Source: Marinifilum caeruleilacunae | GTDB lineage: Bacteria; Bacteroidota; Bacteroidia; Bacteroidales; Marinifilaceae | Length of the DNA: 64,000 bases | Assembly (NCBI RefSeq): GCF_013141825.1 | Contig: NZ_RZNH01000005.1 | Location: 118,348-182,347, forward strand | Reading direction: 5' to 3' | Shown here: positions 54,936 through 62,552 of the stretch, piece after piece | Position numbering within the stretch: the first letter of the stretch is position 1 | Layout: every line of letters begins with the position of its first letter | Notes under the pieces: generated by a model | Told to the model about the DNA's origin: nothing | Database searches by the model: none | Seen by the model: the letters and a program-made list of their open reading frames with translations, nothing else | Position numbers and translations under genes: made by a program

Positions 54936-56144
54936 ATGAGAGTCTTGTTTGTGTCCCAGTATTTTTATCCAGAATCTTTTAAAGGAAACGATGTTGCATT
55001 TGATTTGGTTCAAAAAGGTCATGATGTAACAGTTCTAACAGGTAAACCTAATTATCCCAAGGGTGATTTTTACGATGGATATAGCTTCTTTTCTTCGGAT
55101 AGTGAAGTGATTAATGGAGTTAATGTTATTCGAGTTCCATTGTTCCCTAGAAAAAATGGTAATGGATTTTATTTAGCACTAAATTATTTCTCGTTTGTCT
55201 TTTTTAGTTTTTTATATTTTTTATTTAAGTTAAGAAACGAATATGATGTAATTTTTGTTCAGCAGCTTTCTCCTGTTTTTTCGGCTTTACCGGGCGTTTG
55301 GATGAAGAAAAGGTACAATATTCCTTTAGTTGTATGGGTTTTGGACCTTTGGCCAGAGAGTATTCAAGCAGCGAGTAATATAAAATCAAAATTCGTAATT
55401 AGCTGGATTACCAAAATTGTGGAAAGGATCTATAGAGCATCAGATCATATTTTAATTAGCTCTAAGAATTTTGAGAACTCAATTAAAGATAAATGTCCAC
55501 CAGATAAGAAAATTAGTTATTTTCCCAATTGGGCAGAAGATGTTTTCATACAGAAGATAGATAATAATCCTAATGATATTAAACTTCCTTCTGGTTTCAA
55601 TGTCGTTTTTGCAGGAAATATTGGAGAAGCTCAAGATTTTGAAAATGTTTTAAAGGCTGCTAAATTAACAAAAGATCAGGGAATTAATTGGGTTCTCGTT
55701 GGTGATGGTCGTAAGGTAGATTGGATAAAAAAGAAAATTATAAGTGAAAACTTATCCAATGTTTACTTGTTAGGTAGATACCCATTAGATAAAATGCCTT
55801 TATTTTTTAAAAAAGCAGATGTTTTGTTAGTATCTCTAAAGGATGAGCCTATTTTTGGTCTTACTGTACCTGCAAAGATTCAAGCTTATATGGCATCTGG
55901 TTGTATTGTGCTAGCTATGCTCAATGGTGAGGCTGCAGAATTAATTGAAGAAGCGGAGTGTGGTTTTGCGGTTTCGGCAGGGGATTATTATGCGCTATCT
56001 AAAAAGGCAATTTATTTGAACTCTCTTTCGGAAAACCAAAGGAAGGAGATGAAAAAGAGTGCTTTGAATTATTATTCTTCAAACTTTGAAAAGAGAAGAC
56101 TTTTAAAGGAGTTGGAAGAATTGCTTAAATCTTATAACAATTAA
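54936..56144 (+). CDS. Glycosyltransferase family 4, WbuB-like (probable L-FucNAc transferase)
   Basis: A 402-residue GT4 enzyme: ILFVSQYFYPE-type N-terminus (VLFVSQYFYPESFKGND), TGKPNYPKGDFYDGY, the WDLWPES-like block LVVWVLDLWPESIQA, donor region GINWVLVGDGRKVDWI and a late ATPase-like helix in ECGFAVSAGDYYAL. WbuB-type enzymes follow fnlABC in enterobacteria and add L-FucNAc, so this is the likely donor. It lies eight bases after fnlC and six before the WecA-like gene. Confidence 0.88.
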   Translation: MRVLFVSQYFYPESFKGNDVAFDLVQKGHDVTVLTGKPNYPKGDFYDGYSFFSSDSEVINGVNVIRVPLFPRKNGNGFYLALNYFSFVFFSFLYFLFKLRNEYDVIFVQQLSPVFSALPGVWMKKRYNIPLVVWVLDLWPESIQAASNIKSKFVISWITKIVERIYRASDHILISSKNFENSIKDKCPPDKKISYFPNWAEDVFIQKIDNNPNDIKLPSGFNVVFAGNIGEAQDFENVLKAAKLTKDQGINWVLVGDGRKVDWIKKKIISENLSNVYLLGRYPLDKMPLFFKKADVLLVSLKDEPIFGLTVPAKIQAYMASGCIVLAMLNGEAAELIEEAECGFAVSAGDYYALSKKAIYLNSLSENQRKEMKKSALNYYSSNFEKRRLLKELEELLKSYNN

Positions 56145-56150
56145 AACCTG

Positions 56151-57119
56151 ATGATATATTTGTTGTTGATTACTATATTATTTATAATAATAAGTGTTTA
56201 TTTTAAAATAGCTGATAAGTTTAATATCATAGATAAACCGAATGAAAGAAGCTCTCATACATCCATTACTATAAGAGGAGGAGGTATTATCTTTTACTTT
56301 GGAGCATTATCTTTTTTTATATACTCAGGGTTTCAATATCCTTGGTTCTTTTTAGGTTTAAGTTTCATAACCTTAATAAGTTTCTTGGATGATGTGCTGA
56401 CCTTGTCGAATAAATTGCGTTTGTCCTTTCACTTGGTTTCCATGGGGCTGTTATTTTATCAATTGGACTTGTTTGAACTTTCATGGTATTGGATTGTGTT
56501 TGCTTTTATTCTATTTATTGGCATTACCAATGCCTATAACTTTATGGATGGGATCAATGGAATTACAGGAGCATATAGTTTGGCAGTTCTTGGAGGATTA
56601 TGGTTGATTAATAATTACCATATGAATTTTATTGAAAATGATTTGATTTATTGTACAGGCTTGAGTCTTTTGGTTTTTAATTTTTACAATTTCAGAAAAA
56701 AAGCAAAGTGCTTTGCTGGTGATGTTGGATCAATAGCTATCGCATTCATCCTACTATTTATGATTGGAAAATTGTTATTATTAGAACCTTCTCTTGTTCC
56801 AGTTTTATTACTGGGTGTTTATGGAGTTGATTCTGTTTTGACTATAATCCATAGATTGATTTTGAAGGAAAATATTTTTCAGGCTCATAGAAAACATTTA
56901 TATCAGATATTAGCCAATGAAGCAAAGGTTCCACATGTAATTGTTTCTGCTTCCTATGCAGTTCTTCAAATGGGAATTAATTGTTTTGCGCTTTATTTAT
57001 TGTATATAGATTATCCTGTTATGTATGTAGGGCTGTTGGTTGTTGGTTTGCTGATTATCCTTGCTTTGGTTTATGTTTTGATAAAAAGGAAGTATTATCA
57101 TTTGCACCAATTGGCATAA
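56151..57119 (+). CDS. WecA/MraY-family undecaprenyl-phosphate sugar-phosphate transferase
   Basis: A 322-residue membrane protein with about ten hydrophobic segments and the family blocks: NERSSHTSITIRGGGIIFY, the Asp-pair loop ISFLDDVLTLSNKLR, NAYNFMDGINGITGAY and the HRKHLYQIL motif (HAHRK) near the C-terminus. It transfers a sugar-1-phosphate, likely a HexNAc-type or FucNAc-type residue, to undecaprenyl phosphate and so starts the repeat unit. It lies between the WbuB-like and WbuC-like genes. Confidence 0.9.
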   Translation: MIYLLLITILFIIISVYFKIADKFNIIDKPNERSSHTSITIRGGGIIFYFGALSFFIYSGFQYPWFFLGLSFITLISFLDDVLTLSNKLRLSFHLVSMGLLFYQLDLFELSWYWIVFAFILFIGITNAYNFMDGINGITGAYSLAVLGGLWLINNYHMNFIENDLIYCTGLSLLVFNFYNFRKKAKCFAGDVGSIAIAFILLFMIGKLLLLEPSLVPVLLLGVYGVDSVLTIIHRLILKENIFQAHRKHLYQILANEAKVPHVIVSASYAVLQMGINCFALYLLYIDYPVMYVGLLVVGLLIILALVYVLIKRKYYHLHQLA

Positions 57120-57175
57120 TTTCTTGAAAGAAAAGAAATTAAATTCTATGAACTTTTAAGCTGAAATTTATCATT

Positions 57176-57661
57176 GTGAAAAATATCAATCAAGAACTTT
57201 TAGAGCAAGTTAGTATCGCGGCAAAGGATAACCCACGCAAACGCATGAATTTTAATTTTCATGCCAATGGTGAGGAGTTGTTGCAAAGAATGTTAAATGC
57301 CTTGGAACCTGAAACTTATCTGCGTCCGCATCGTCATACCTCACAAGTCGAAATTTTTCTTTTGTTACGAGGTAAAATTACGGTTTTATTATTTAACGAT
57401 GTTGGTGAAATCACTACAGTTAAACATCTTGATCCATTAGAAGGGGAATATGGAGTGGAAATTCCTGCCGGAGTTTGGCATACTATTTTGGTGGAAGAGG
57501 AAGGATCGGTCATTTATGAAATAAAGGAAGGTCCATATGTTCCGAATATAGGTGTTGAGTTCGCTACATGGGCTCCTGAGGTTCATAATACAGAATCAAG
57601 CATTGCATATATAAAAGCATTAAGAGGTGAAATTGCAGGTCTAATAAATAATAGGAAATAG
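57176..57661 (+). CDS. WbuC-family cupin metalloprotein
   Basis: A 161-residue single-domain cupin. The start is GTG 57176. Metal-binding blocks: LRPHRHTSQVEIFLLLRGKI with two histidines and a glutamate, and IPAGVWHTILVEEEG for the second motif. WbuC proteins sit beside fnlABC-wbuB in enterobacterial O-antigen loci; their reaction is unresolved. The conservation of this neighbour here supports a functional link to FucNAc transfer or synthesis. Confidence 0.88.
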   Translation: MKNINQELLEQVSIAAKDNPRKRMNFNFHANGEELLQRMLNALEPETYLRPHRHTSQVEIFLLLRGKITVLLFNDVGEITTVKHLDPLEGEYGVEIPAGVWHTILVEEEGSVIYEIKEGPYVPNIGVEFATWAPEVHNTESSIAYIKALRGEIAGLINNRK

Positions 57662-57699
57662 CATATTTCTAAGAGGTGAAAAAAATATAAGTAATTAAT

Positions 57700-58821
57700 A
57701 TGAGTTTTAATAACTACATTATAATCATGGCCGGTGGCGTAGGCTCCCGATTCTGGCCCATGAGTACCGAAGAGAAACCAAAGCAATTTTTGGATGTGTT
57801 AGGTATTGGCAAGAGTCTACTACAACAAACAGTCGCTCGTTTTAAAACGATAGCTCCTGCTGAGAACATTCTGATTGTTACATCAGCCAAATACAAAGAT
57901 TTGGTTACGGAGCAATGTCCCGAATTATTGGAAAGTAACATTCTATTGGAGCCATGTATGCGAAATACTGCTCCATGTATAGCCTATGCTGCCTATAAAA
58001 TAAAAGGATTGAACCCTAACGCGAATATTGTGGTGGCACCTTCAGATCATTTAATAACCAATGAAGGGGAGTTTATCCGTATTATTGAGAATGGCTTGGA
58101 ATTTACCTCTTCAAAGGATGCTTTGCTGACTTTGGGTATTCAGCCTCATCGTCCTGAAACCGGATATGGTTACATACAGGCAAGTATTAATGTTAAAGCA
58201 AGTACTCAAATTGGAACGGAAGGGGAATCTTACGAAACCATGCCTGCTAGTGAGGAGAAAGAAGGTGTTTGCAAGGTGGAAGCTTTTAAAGAGAAGCCTA
58301 ACCTGGAAACAGCCAAAGAATATTTGGCTGCAGGTAACTACTTCTGGAACTCAGGAATCTTCCTTTGGTCTTTAAAAAGCATCTTGGATGCTTTTGAATC
58401 TTGTCTTCCTGAGGTAGCAGAACTGTTTCAAAAAGGAGCAGAGGTGTACAATACGGAAAAAGAACAGGCATTTATTAATGATATGTTTCCAACCTGTACA
58501 AACATTTCCATTGACTATGGAGTAATGGAAAAGGCCAGTAATATTTTCGTACATCCAGCCGATTTCGGTTGGTCTGATTTGGGAACCTGGGGATCTTTAT
58601 GGGAAAAGAGAGAAAAATGCGAACAGGGAAATACAGTTGTAGGAGAGCAAGTGCATTTGTTTGAAGCTGACAACTGTATTGTCAACATGCCTACAAATAA
58701 AAAGGTTGTGATTCAAGGTTTACAGGACTATATTGTTGTAGAAGAAAATGATGTTTTGTTGATTTGTAAAAAAGAAGAGGAGCAACGCATAAAGGAATTC
58801 CGAGCTGCGGTAATAAAATAA
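57700..58821 (+). CDS. manC: Mannose-1-phosphate guanylyltransferase
   Basis: A 373-residue nucleotidyltransferase producing GDP-mannose. Signature GGVGSRFWP (12-20) with KPKQF, then NTAPCIAYAAYKIKG, VAPSDHLI and EKPNLETAKEYL; the late FGWSDLGTWGSL block is the mannose-binding region. It lacks the C-terminal isomerase domain of the long proteobacterial ManC, so it is a short guanylyltransferase-only form. It ends the locus; two terminator-like hairpins follow. GDP-mannose may serve the polymer directly or feed other sugars; no gmd or fcl is in the window. Confidence 0.93.
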   Translation: MSFNNYIIIMAGGVGSRFWPMSTEEKPKQFLDVLGIGKSLLQQTVARFKTIAPAENILIVTSAKYKDLVTEQCPELLESNILLEPCMRNTAPCIAYAAYKIKGLNPNANIVVAPSDHLITNEGEFIRIIENGLEFTSSKDALLTLGIQPHRPETGYGYIQASINVKASTQIGTEGESYETMPASEEKEGVCKVEAFKEKPNLETAKEYLAAGNYFWNSGIFLWSLKSILDAFESCLPEVAELFQKGAEVYNTEKEQAFINDMFPTCTNISIDYGVMEKASNIFVHPADFGWSDLGTWGSLWEKREKCEQGNTVVGEQVHLFEADNCIVNMPTNKKVVIQGLQDYIVVEENDVLLICKKEEEQRIKEFRAAVIK

Positions 58822-58884
58822 ATAATGATCGGCGTACCAACCCTCAAGTATGTTAGCACTTTTGGGGCCGATAGAAAAAAGAGG

Positions 58885-58913
58885 AAGCTGTCCTAATAAG
58901 ACAGCTTTTTTTA
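58885..58913 (+). terminator. Terminator of the polysaccharide operon
   Basis: AAGCTGTC and GACAGCTT form an 8-bp stem around CTAATAA, followed by TTTTTT. It lies 64 bases after the manC stop. Confidence 0.78.
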
Positions 58914-58950
58914 TGTAGATCAAATGAAGATTTGAATACATGCTGAAAAC

Positions 58951-58982
58951 AAAGAGGCTGTCCATATATGGACAGCCTCTTT
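58951..58982. terminator. Perfect 32-bp palindrome, bidirectional terminator
   Basis: AAAGAGGCTGTCCATA and its exact complement TATGGACAGCCTCTTT abut with no loop; T-runs on either strand. It lies between the polysaccharide terminator (plus strand) and the stop of a minus-strand small gene at 59003, so it can end both. Confidence 0.7.
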
Positions 58983-59002
58983 ATTCTTGGACATTGTTTT
59001 CT

Positions 59003-59140
59003 TTAGAAACAAAAATCCAAAACCTTAGCAGCATTTTCCTGGTCACCATTTTCCAGAAGATCCTGGGCCATTTTGATCAATTGATTGTCGGCTGCTCCAT
59101 TTTTTATAGCTTCCGCTATTTCCTTTGGTAAATTTTCCAT
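59003..59140 (-). CDS. Small 45-residue protein of unknown function, paralogue A
   Basis: A 45-codon minus-strand ORF too short for routine calling. The protein begins MENLPKEIAEAIKNG, continues with LIKMAQDLLENGDQENAAKV and ends LDFCF. It is predicted to be two amphipathic helices with no signal peptide or membrane segment. It is a clear paralogue of the ORF at 59443-59580 (same length, about half the residues identical). A canonical promoter (59209-59179) and a palindromic terminator 20 bases past the stop make it a complete transcription unit. I do not recognise the family. Confidence 0.75.
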   Translation of the reverse strand: MENLPKEIAEAIKNGAADNQLIKMAQDLLENGDQENAAKVLDFCF

Positions 59141-59178
59141 ATTAATAACATTGTAATAGTAGTGTGCTTAAAGCATCA

Positions 59179-59209
59179 CAAATGTATAAAAATAATTTAT
59201 ATTGTCAAG
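59179..59209 (-). promoter_or_regulatory. Promoter of small-protein gene A
   Basis: On the minus strand CTTG (59209-59206), a 19-base spacer, TACATTTG (59186-59179). It is preceded by a triple direct repeat of CTTGrCA (59204-59229), similar to the boxes before the polysaccharide locus. Confidence 0.72.
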
Positions 59210-59280
59210 CTGTCAAGTTTGCCAAGTTTTTTGTTTTGTGTTAGATAATGTGGTTTTTGTGGTCGAAAACGTTTGTTTTA

Positions 59281-59370
59281 TCTAAAGTCAAAAAGTCAAG
59301 CTTCGACTCCGCTCAGCTACCTAAGAGTCGAGCTTCGACTACTCCCGAAGTATTTCGGGATAGCTACCTA
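59281..59370. repeat. Satellite repeat fragment between the two small genes
   Basis: TCTAAAGTCAAAAAGTC, then CTTCGACTCCGCTCAGCTAC, GAGTCGAGCTTCGACTACTC and a hairpin TCCCGAA-GTA-TTCGGGA. No core copy. It follows the same module order as the full elements. Confidence 0.75.
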
Positions 59371-59442
59371 TTGGTTCAATAGTTCAAAAGTTACTCATTT
59401 AATCATTTGCAAATTCACAAAATCACGAATTCACAAATCTTC

Positions 59443-59580
59443 TCAAAAACAATAATCCAAAACCAGTGATGCTTGTTCTTTCTCACCCTGTTCCAGTAGT
59501 TCCTTTGCCAATTTAATAATTTCGTTTTCTTCCATGCCATTTTGTATGGCTTTTGCGATTTCTGTTGGTAAATGTTCCAT
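59443..59580 (-). CDS. Small 45-residue protein of unknown function, paralogue B
   Basis: A 45-codon minus-strand ORF. The protein begins MEHLPTEIAKAIQNG, continues IIKLAKELLEQGEKEQASLV and ends LDYCF, aligned without gaps to paralogue A over its whole length. Conserved positions include the LP-x-EIA and AI-x-NG blocks, the LL-x-G turn and the C-terminal LD-[FY]-CF with an invariant cysteine. The conservation of the cysteine and of the reading frame argues that both copies are expressed proteins. No clear promoter was seen for this copy; read-through from repeats upstream is possible. Confidence 0.72.
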   Translation of the reverse strand: MEHLPTEIAKAIQNGMEENEIIKLAKELLEQGEKEQASLVLDYCF

Positions 59581-59849
59581 TCTTGTAATTTGTAGTGTGT
59601 ATTATTAGAACGTTTTGGTGGCAAAAAACCCTACCGAAATAATTAGTAATTAATAATGAGTAATGAGGGAATGTGTGAATGTGTGATTTTGTGAATGTGT
59701 GATTTTGTGAATTTGTGAATGAGAAGTAAGCTTTCAGCGGTTAGCAATCAACTATCAATGCTAAATTTAAAGCTTAAAGTTCTTTGGCTCTTCCAGACTT
59801 TATACCAGACTTTCCGACCTTTAGGCTTTTAGACAATTGGACTTTAATA

Positions 59850-59904
59850 ATGAGTGAATGAGTGAATGAGTGAATGAGTGAATGAGTGAATGGGTGAATG
59901 GGTG
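59850..59904 (+). repeat. Octamer array (TGAATGAG)n
   Basis: Six to seven uninterrupted 8-base units from TGAGTGAATGAGTGAATGAG to TGAATGGGTGA, the longest pure array of this type in the window. It lies inside the gene-free gap 59581-60455. Confidence 0.82.
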
Positions 59905-60102
59905 ATTTTGTGAATGAGAAGTAAGCTTTCAGTGGTTAGCAATCAACTATTAATGCTAAGTTCAAAGCTTGGTAGTTCTTTTTCTCTTCAAGACTCTTCA
60001 AGACTCATCCTGACTCTTCAAGACTTTATGCCAGACTCTTTGGTAGCAGTCCTGAAAGGTAGCAGTCCCGAGAGTATTCGGGAGTAGTCCAAGCTTTCTT
60101 AC

Positions 60103-60229
60103 CGTCCCATGAAACGATACACAATAATGAAATTTTGGAGATGCGACGATTTTTTTGGTTTCCTTTAACCCAGGGCGTCATTCGCTTCGCTCATTTGCCC
60201 TGGGCTGAACTAATACGCCCTTTCAGGGC
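60103..60229 (+). repeat. Three-hairpin repeat core, copy 10 (forward, diverged left arm)
   Basis: GTCCCATG replaces GTCGCATG, and the segment reads ATGCGACG at the second arm, so hairpin 1 is weakened. Hairpin 2 (CCCAGGGC/GCCCTGGGC around GTCATTCGCTTCGCTCATTT) and hairpin 3 (GCCCTTTCAGGGC) are intact. Confidence 0.83.
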
Positions 60230-60368
60230 TACTTCTTCAAGTTCTGGCAGATCTTTTTTCTCTTCAAGACTTTATGCCAGACTCTTTGGTAGCAGTCTCG
60301 AAAGGTAGCTGAGCGGAGTCGAAGCTGGACTTTCCAACCCTAATTCTCTTTTTTTTCATAATTACTGC

Positions 60369-60376
60369 TAAATTTG
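60369..60376 (+). promoter_or_regulatory. -7 box of the wzi gene
   Basis: TAAATTTG, an exact TAnnTTTG match, 80 bases before ATG 60456. No clear TTG at -33. Confidence 0.45.
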
Positions 60377-60455
60377 TGGCCATAAAATAAATTACGCACT
60401 CTCAATACTAATTGGGATGCATCGTTCGTTAATAGCGAAATCAAATCACAATAAA

Positions 60456-61865
60456 ATGAAGAAAACAATACTACTTGGACTTGCAATACTATGCTCTGCT
60501 GGGATTTTTGCCCAGAAAAAATCCTTGAATTATGAAGTGTCGGCCTCGGCCTATTTGTCGTCCGAAGACAATTTGCCATTCTGGTTGGTGAGCAATCAAA
60601 ATGGGAGAGTGCCCAATGAGAATGCATTGGTGACTGACTTTTCCTTGCACAACAGCTTTTCAAAGAAAGATGCCAAGCAGTTGGATTATGAGTTTGGATT
60701 GACCGCAACAGGATCCATTGCCGATGAAACAGATGTGATCCTTTCACAGGCTTACGCACGCTTTTCCTGGAAGAAAGTATTGTTATCGGTCGGATCGCGT
60801 TATGAAGATGCTCAGTTCGGAAATCTTTCTGCTACCAATGGGAATTTGTTTTTATCGAACAATGCACGCGCCATTCCAAGAATTTCGGTGGGTTCGCATG
60901 GCTATTGGAAAGTGCCATTTGCAGAAGACTGGCTGGCTGTAAAAGGGATGTATTCGGAAGGAATTATGTTCGATGATCGCTATGTAGACAATACAAGGGT
61001 TCATTATAAGAATGCCTACATTCGTTTGGGTGGTGATCGCAGATTCAACCTGGAAGTTGGTTTCCAGCATTATGCCCAGTGGGGGGGAACTTCTTCTAAT
61101 CCAGAAATTGGAGAATTGCCATCTGATTTGGAAAATTATGCAAGGATGACGATTGGAAAGGGAACTGCTGAAGATGAAGTATATGGAGAATGGGAAAATT
61201 CCTATGGAAATCACTTGGGAGGATGGGATATCCATTTGTATTATAAAACGGAGGAAGTTGAATGGGAATTATACCGCCAGACCATGTTCGAAGATCATTC
61301 AGGAATTTACATTACTCGTCCTGATGGAGTAACAGGTTTGTACGCTAAATTTAAGGGAGATAAAAATTGGATAACAGCTGCCATGTATGAGAATTATTAT
61401 ACCAAGTATCAATCAGGTAGCACTCCAGGAGGAGTAACTAATCCTGATGGAGGATTATATACAGGACGGGACAATTATTTCAATAACTACATTTATAAAT
61501 CAGGCTGGACCCACCATGGTCGCACTTTGGGTTTGCCATTTTTTATTCCTGCTGCCGAAAATGAGGATGGACACACTTTGGGGGTAATCAATAACCGCAT
61601 TGTGGCACATCATTTTGGAGTAAAAGGTTATCTTTTCAATAAAATTCCTTACCGCACTTTGTTGACCTACTCTCAAAACTGGGGAAGGTATTCAGCACCA
61701 TTGGCAGGCGGAATGAAAGAACAGGTTTCGGCCCTGTTGGAGCTGCATTTGCCAGAGAAAACTTTGCCTGTAGAGCTGAGCTTTTCCATCTCTATGGACC
61801 AGGGGGAGTTGTACAAGGACAATGTGGGGTGTTTCTTGAGGATTTATAAGAAAGGAATTTTTTAA
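60456..61865 (+). CDS. Capsule assembly Wzi family outer membrane protein
   Basis: A 469-residue outer-membrane beta-barrel with a signal peptide (MKKTILLGLAILCSAGIFAQ). Aromatic-rich alternating strands run to the end (FLRIYKKGIF). Characteristic pieces are LPFWLVSNQNGRVPNENALV near the mature N-terminus and WTHHGRTLGLPFF. Wzi proteins anchor or organise capsular polysaccharide at the cell surface. The gene lies about 1.6 kb beyond the polymer locus in its own unit, and its presence suggests the polymer is capsular. An upstream in-frame ATG at 60417 would place extra residues before the signal peptide and is not preferred. Confidence 0.9.
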   Translation: MKKTILLGLAILCSAGIFAQKKSLNYEVSASAYLSSEDNLPFWLVSNQNGRVPNENALVTDFSLHNSFSKKDAKQLDYEFGLTATGSIADETDVILSQAYARFSWKKVLLSVGSRYEDAQFGNLSATNGNLFLSNNARAIPRISVGSHGYWKVPFAEDWLAVKGMYSEGIMFDDRYVDNTRVHYKNAYIRLGGDRRFNLEVGFQHYAQWGGTSSNPEIGELPSDLENYARMTIGKGTAEDEVYGEWENSYGNHLGGWDIHLYYKTEEVEWELYRQTMFEDHSGIYITRPDGVTGLYAKFKGDKNWITAAMYENYYTKYQSGSTPGGVTNPDGGLYTGRDNYFNNYIYKSGWTHHGRTLGLPFFIPAAENEDGHTLGVINNRIVAHHFGVKGYLFNKIPYRTLLTYSQNWGRYSAPLAGGMKEQVSALLELHLPEKTLPVELSFSISMDQGELYKDNVGCFLRIYKKGIF

Positions 61866-62089
61866 TAATGAGTAATTATTAATGAGTAATGAATAATAAT
61901 TGTTCAGTGGTCAGTAGTTTTGAATTCGTGGAAACTTCAAAGCTTGGTAGTTCTTTTCTCTTCAAGACTTTTAGGTAGCTATCCCAAAAGGTTTCAGGAG
62001 TAATCGAAGCTGGACTCTTAGGTAGCTGAGCGGAGTCGAAGCTCGACCCTTGGACTTTTAGACCTTTAGACTTTTCGACTTTCCTTTCC

Positions 62090-62215
62090 GTCGCATGCAG
62101 CGAAACACAATATTAAAAGCCACTAGTTGCGACGATTAACCTCATTCGTTATTACCCAGGGTGACATTCGCTTTGCTCATTTGCCCTGGGCTGAAGTAGT
62201 ATGCCCTTTCAGGGC
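62090..62215 (+). repeat. Three-hairpin repeat core, copy 11 (forward)
   Basis: GTCGCATGCAGCGAAAC with TTGCGACG; ACCCAGGGTGACATTCGC and TTTGCCCTGGGC; GCCCTTTCAGGGC. The gene-free gap 61866-62552 also carries CAATGAATAATAATTGTTCA and GGTAGCTGAGCGGAGTCGAA modules in the usual order, twice, and near 62262-62290 an odd GGTCCACCCTTTTAGGGGGA hairpin-like string. Confidence 0.86.
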
Positions 62216-62552
62216 GAAAGATAGCATTCAGAATTCATTTTCAAGCTTTAAGTCTTGGTAGCGACCTGGTCCACCCTTTTAGGGGGAATTTAGGGGGGTG
62301 AATAGCAATAAACAATTAGCAATTAACAATGATCAATGAGTAATAAGTGCTCAGTGTTCAGCAGTCATGAATTAGTCGAAGCTGGACTCTTAGGTAGCTG
62401 AGCGGAGTCGAAGCTCGACTTTTCCACCTTTTTTATCGAATCTTAGAATTAATATGTTATATTTATGCTTTGATCGGGTCTTTAATTAATTATGTATGAT
62501 CTGGTCGAGCTGATAATTACAACTTAAACCCCCTTCTAATAACAAATTAGCA

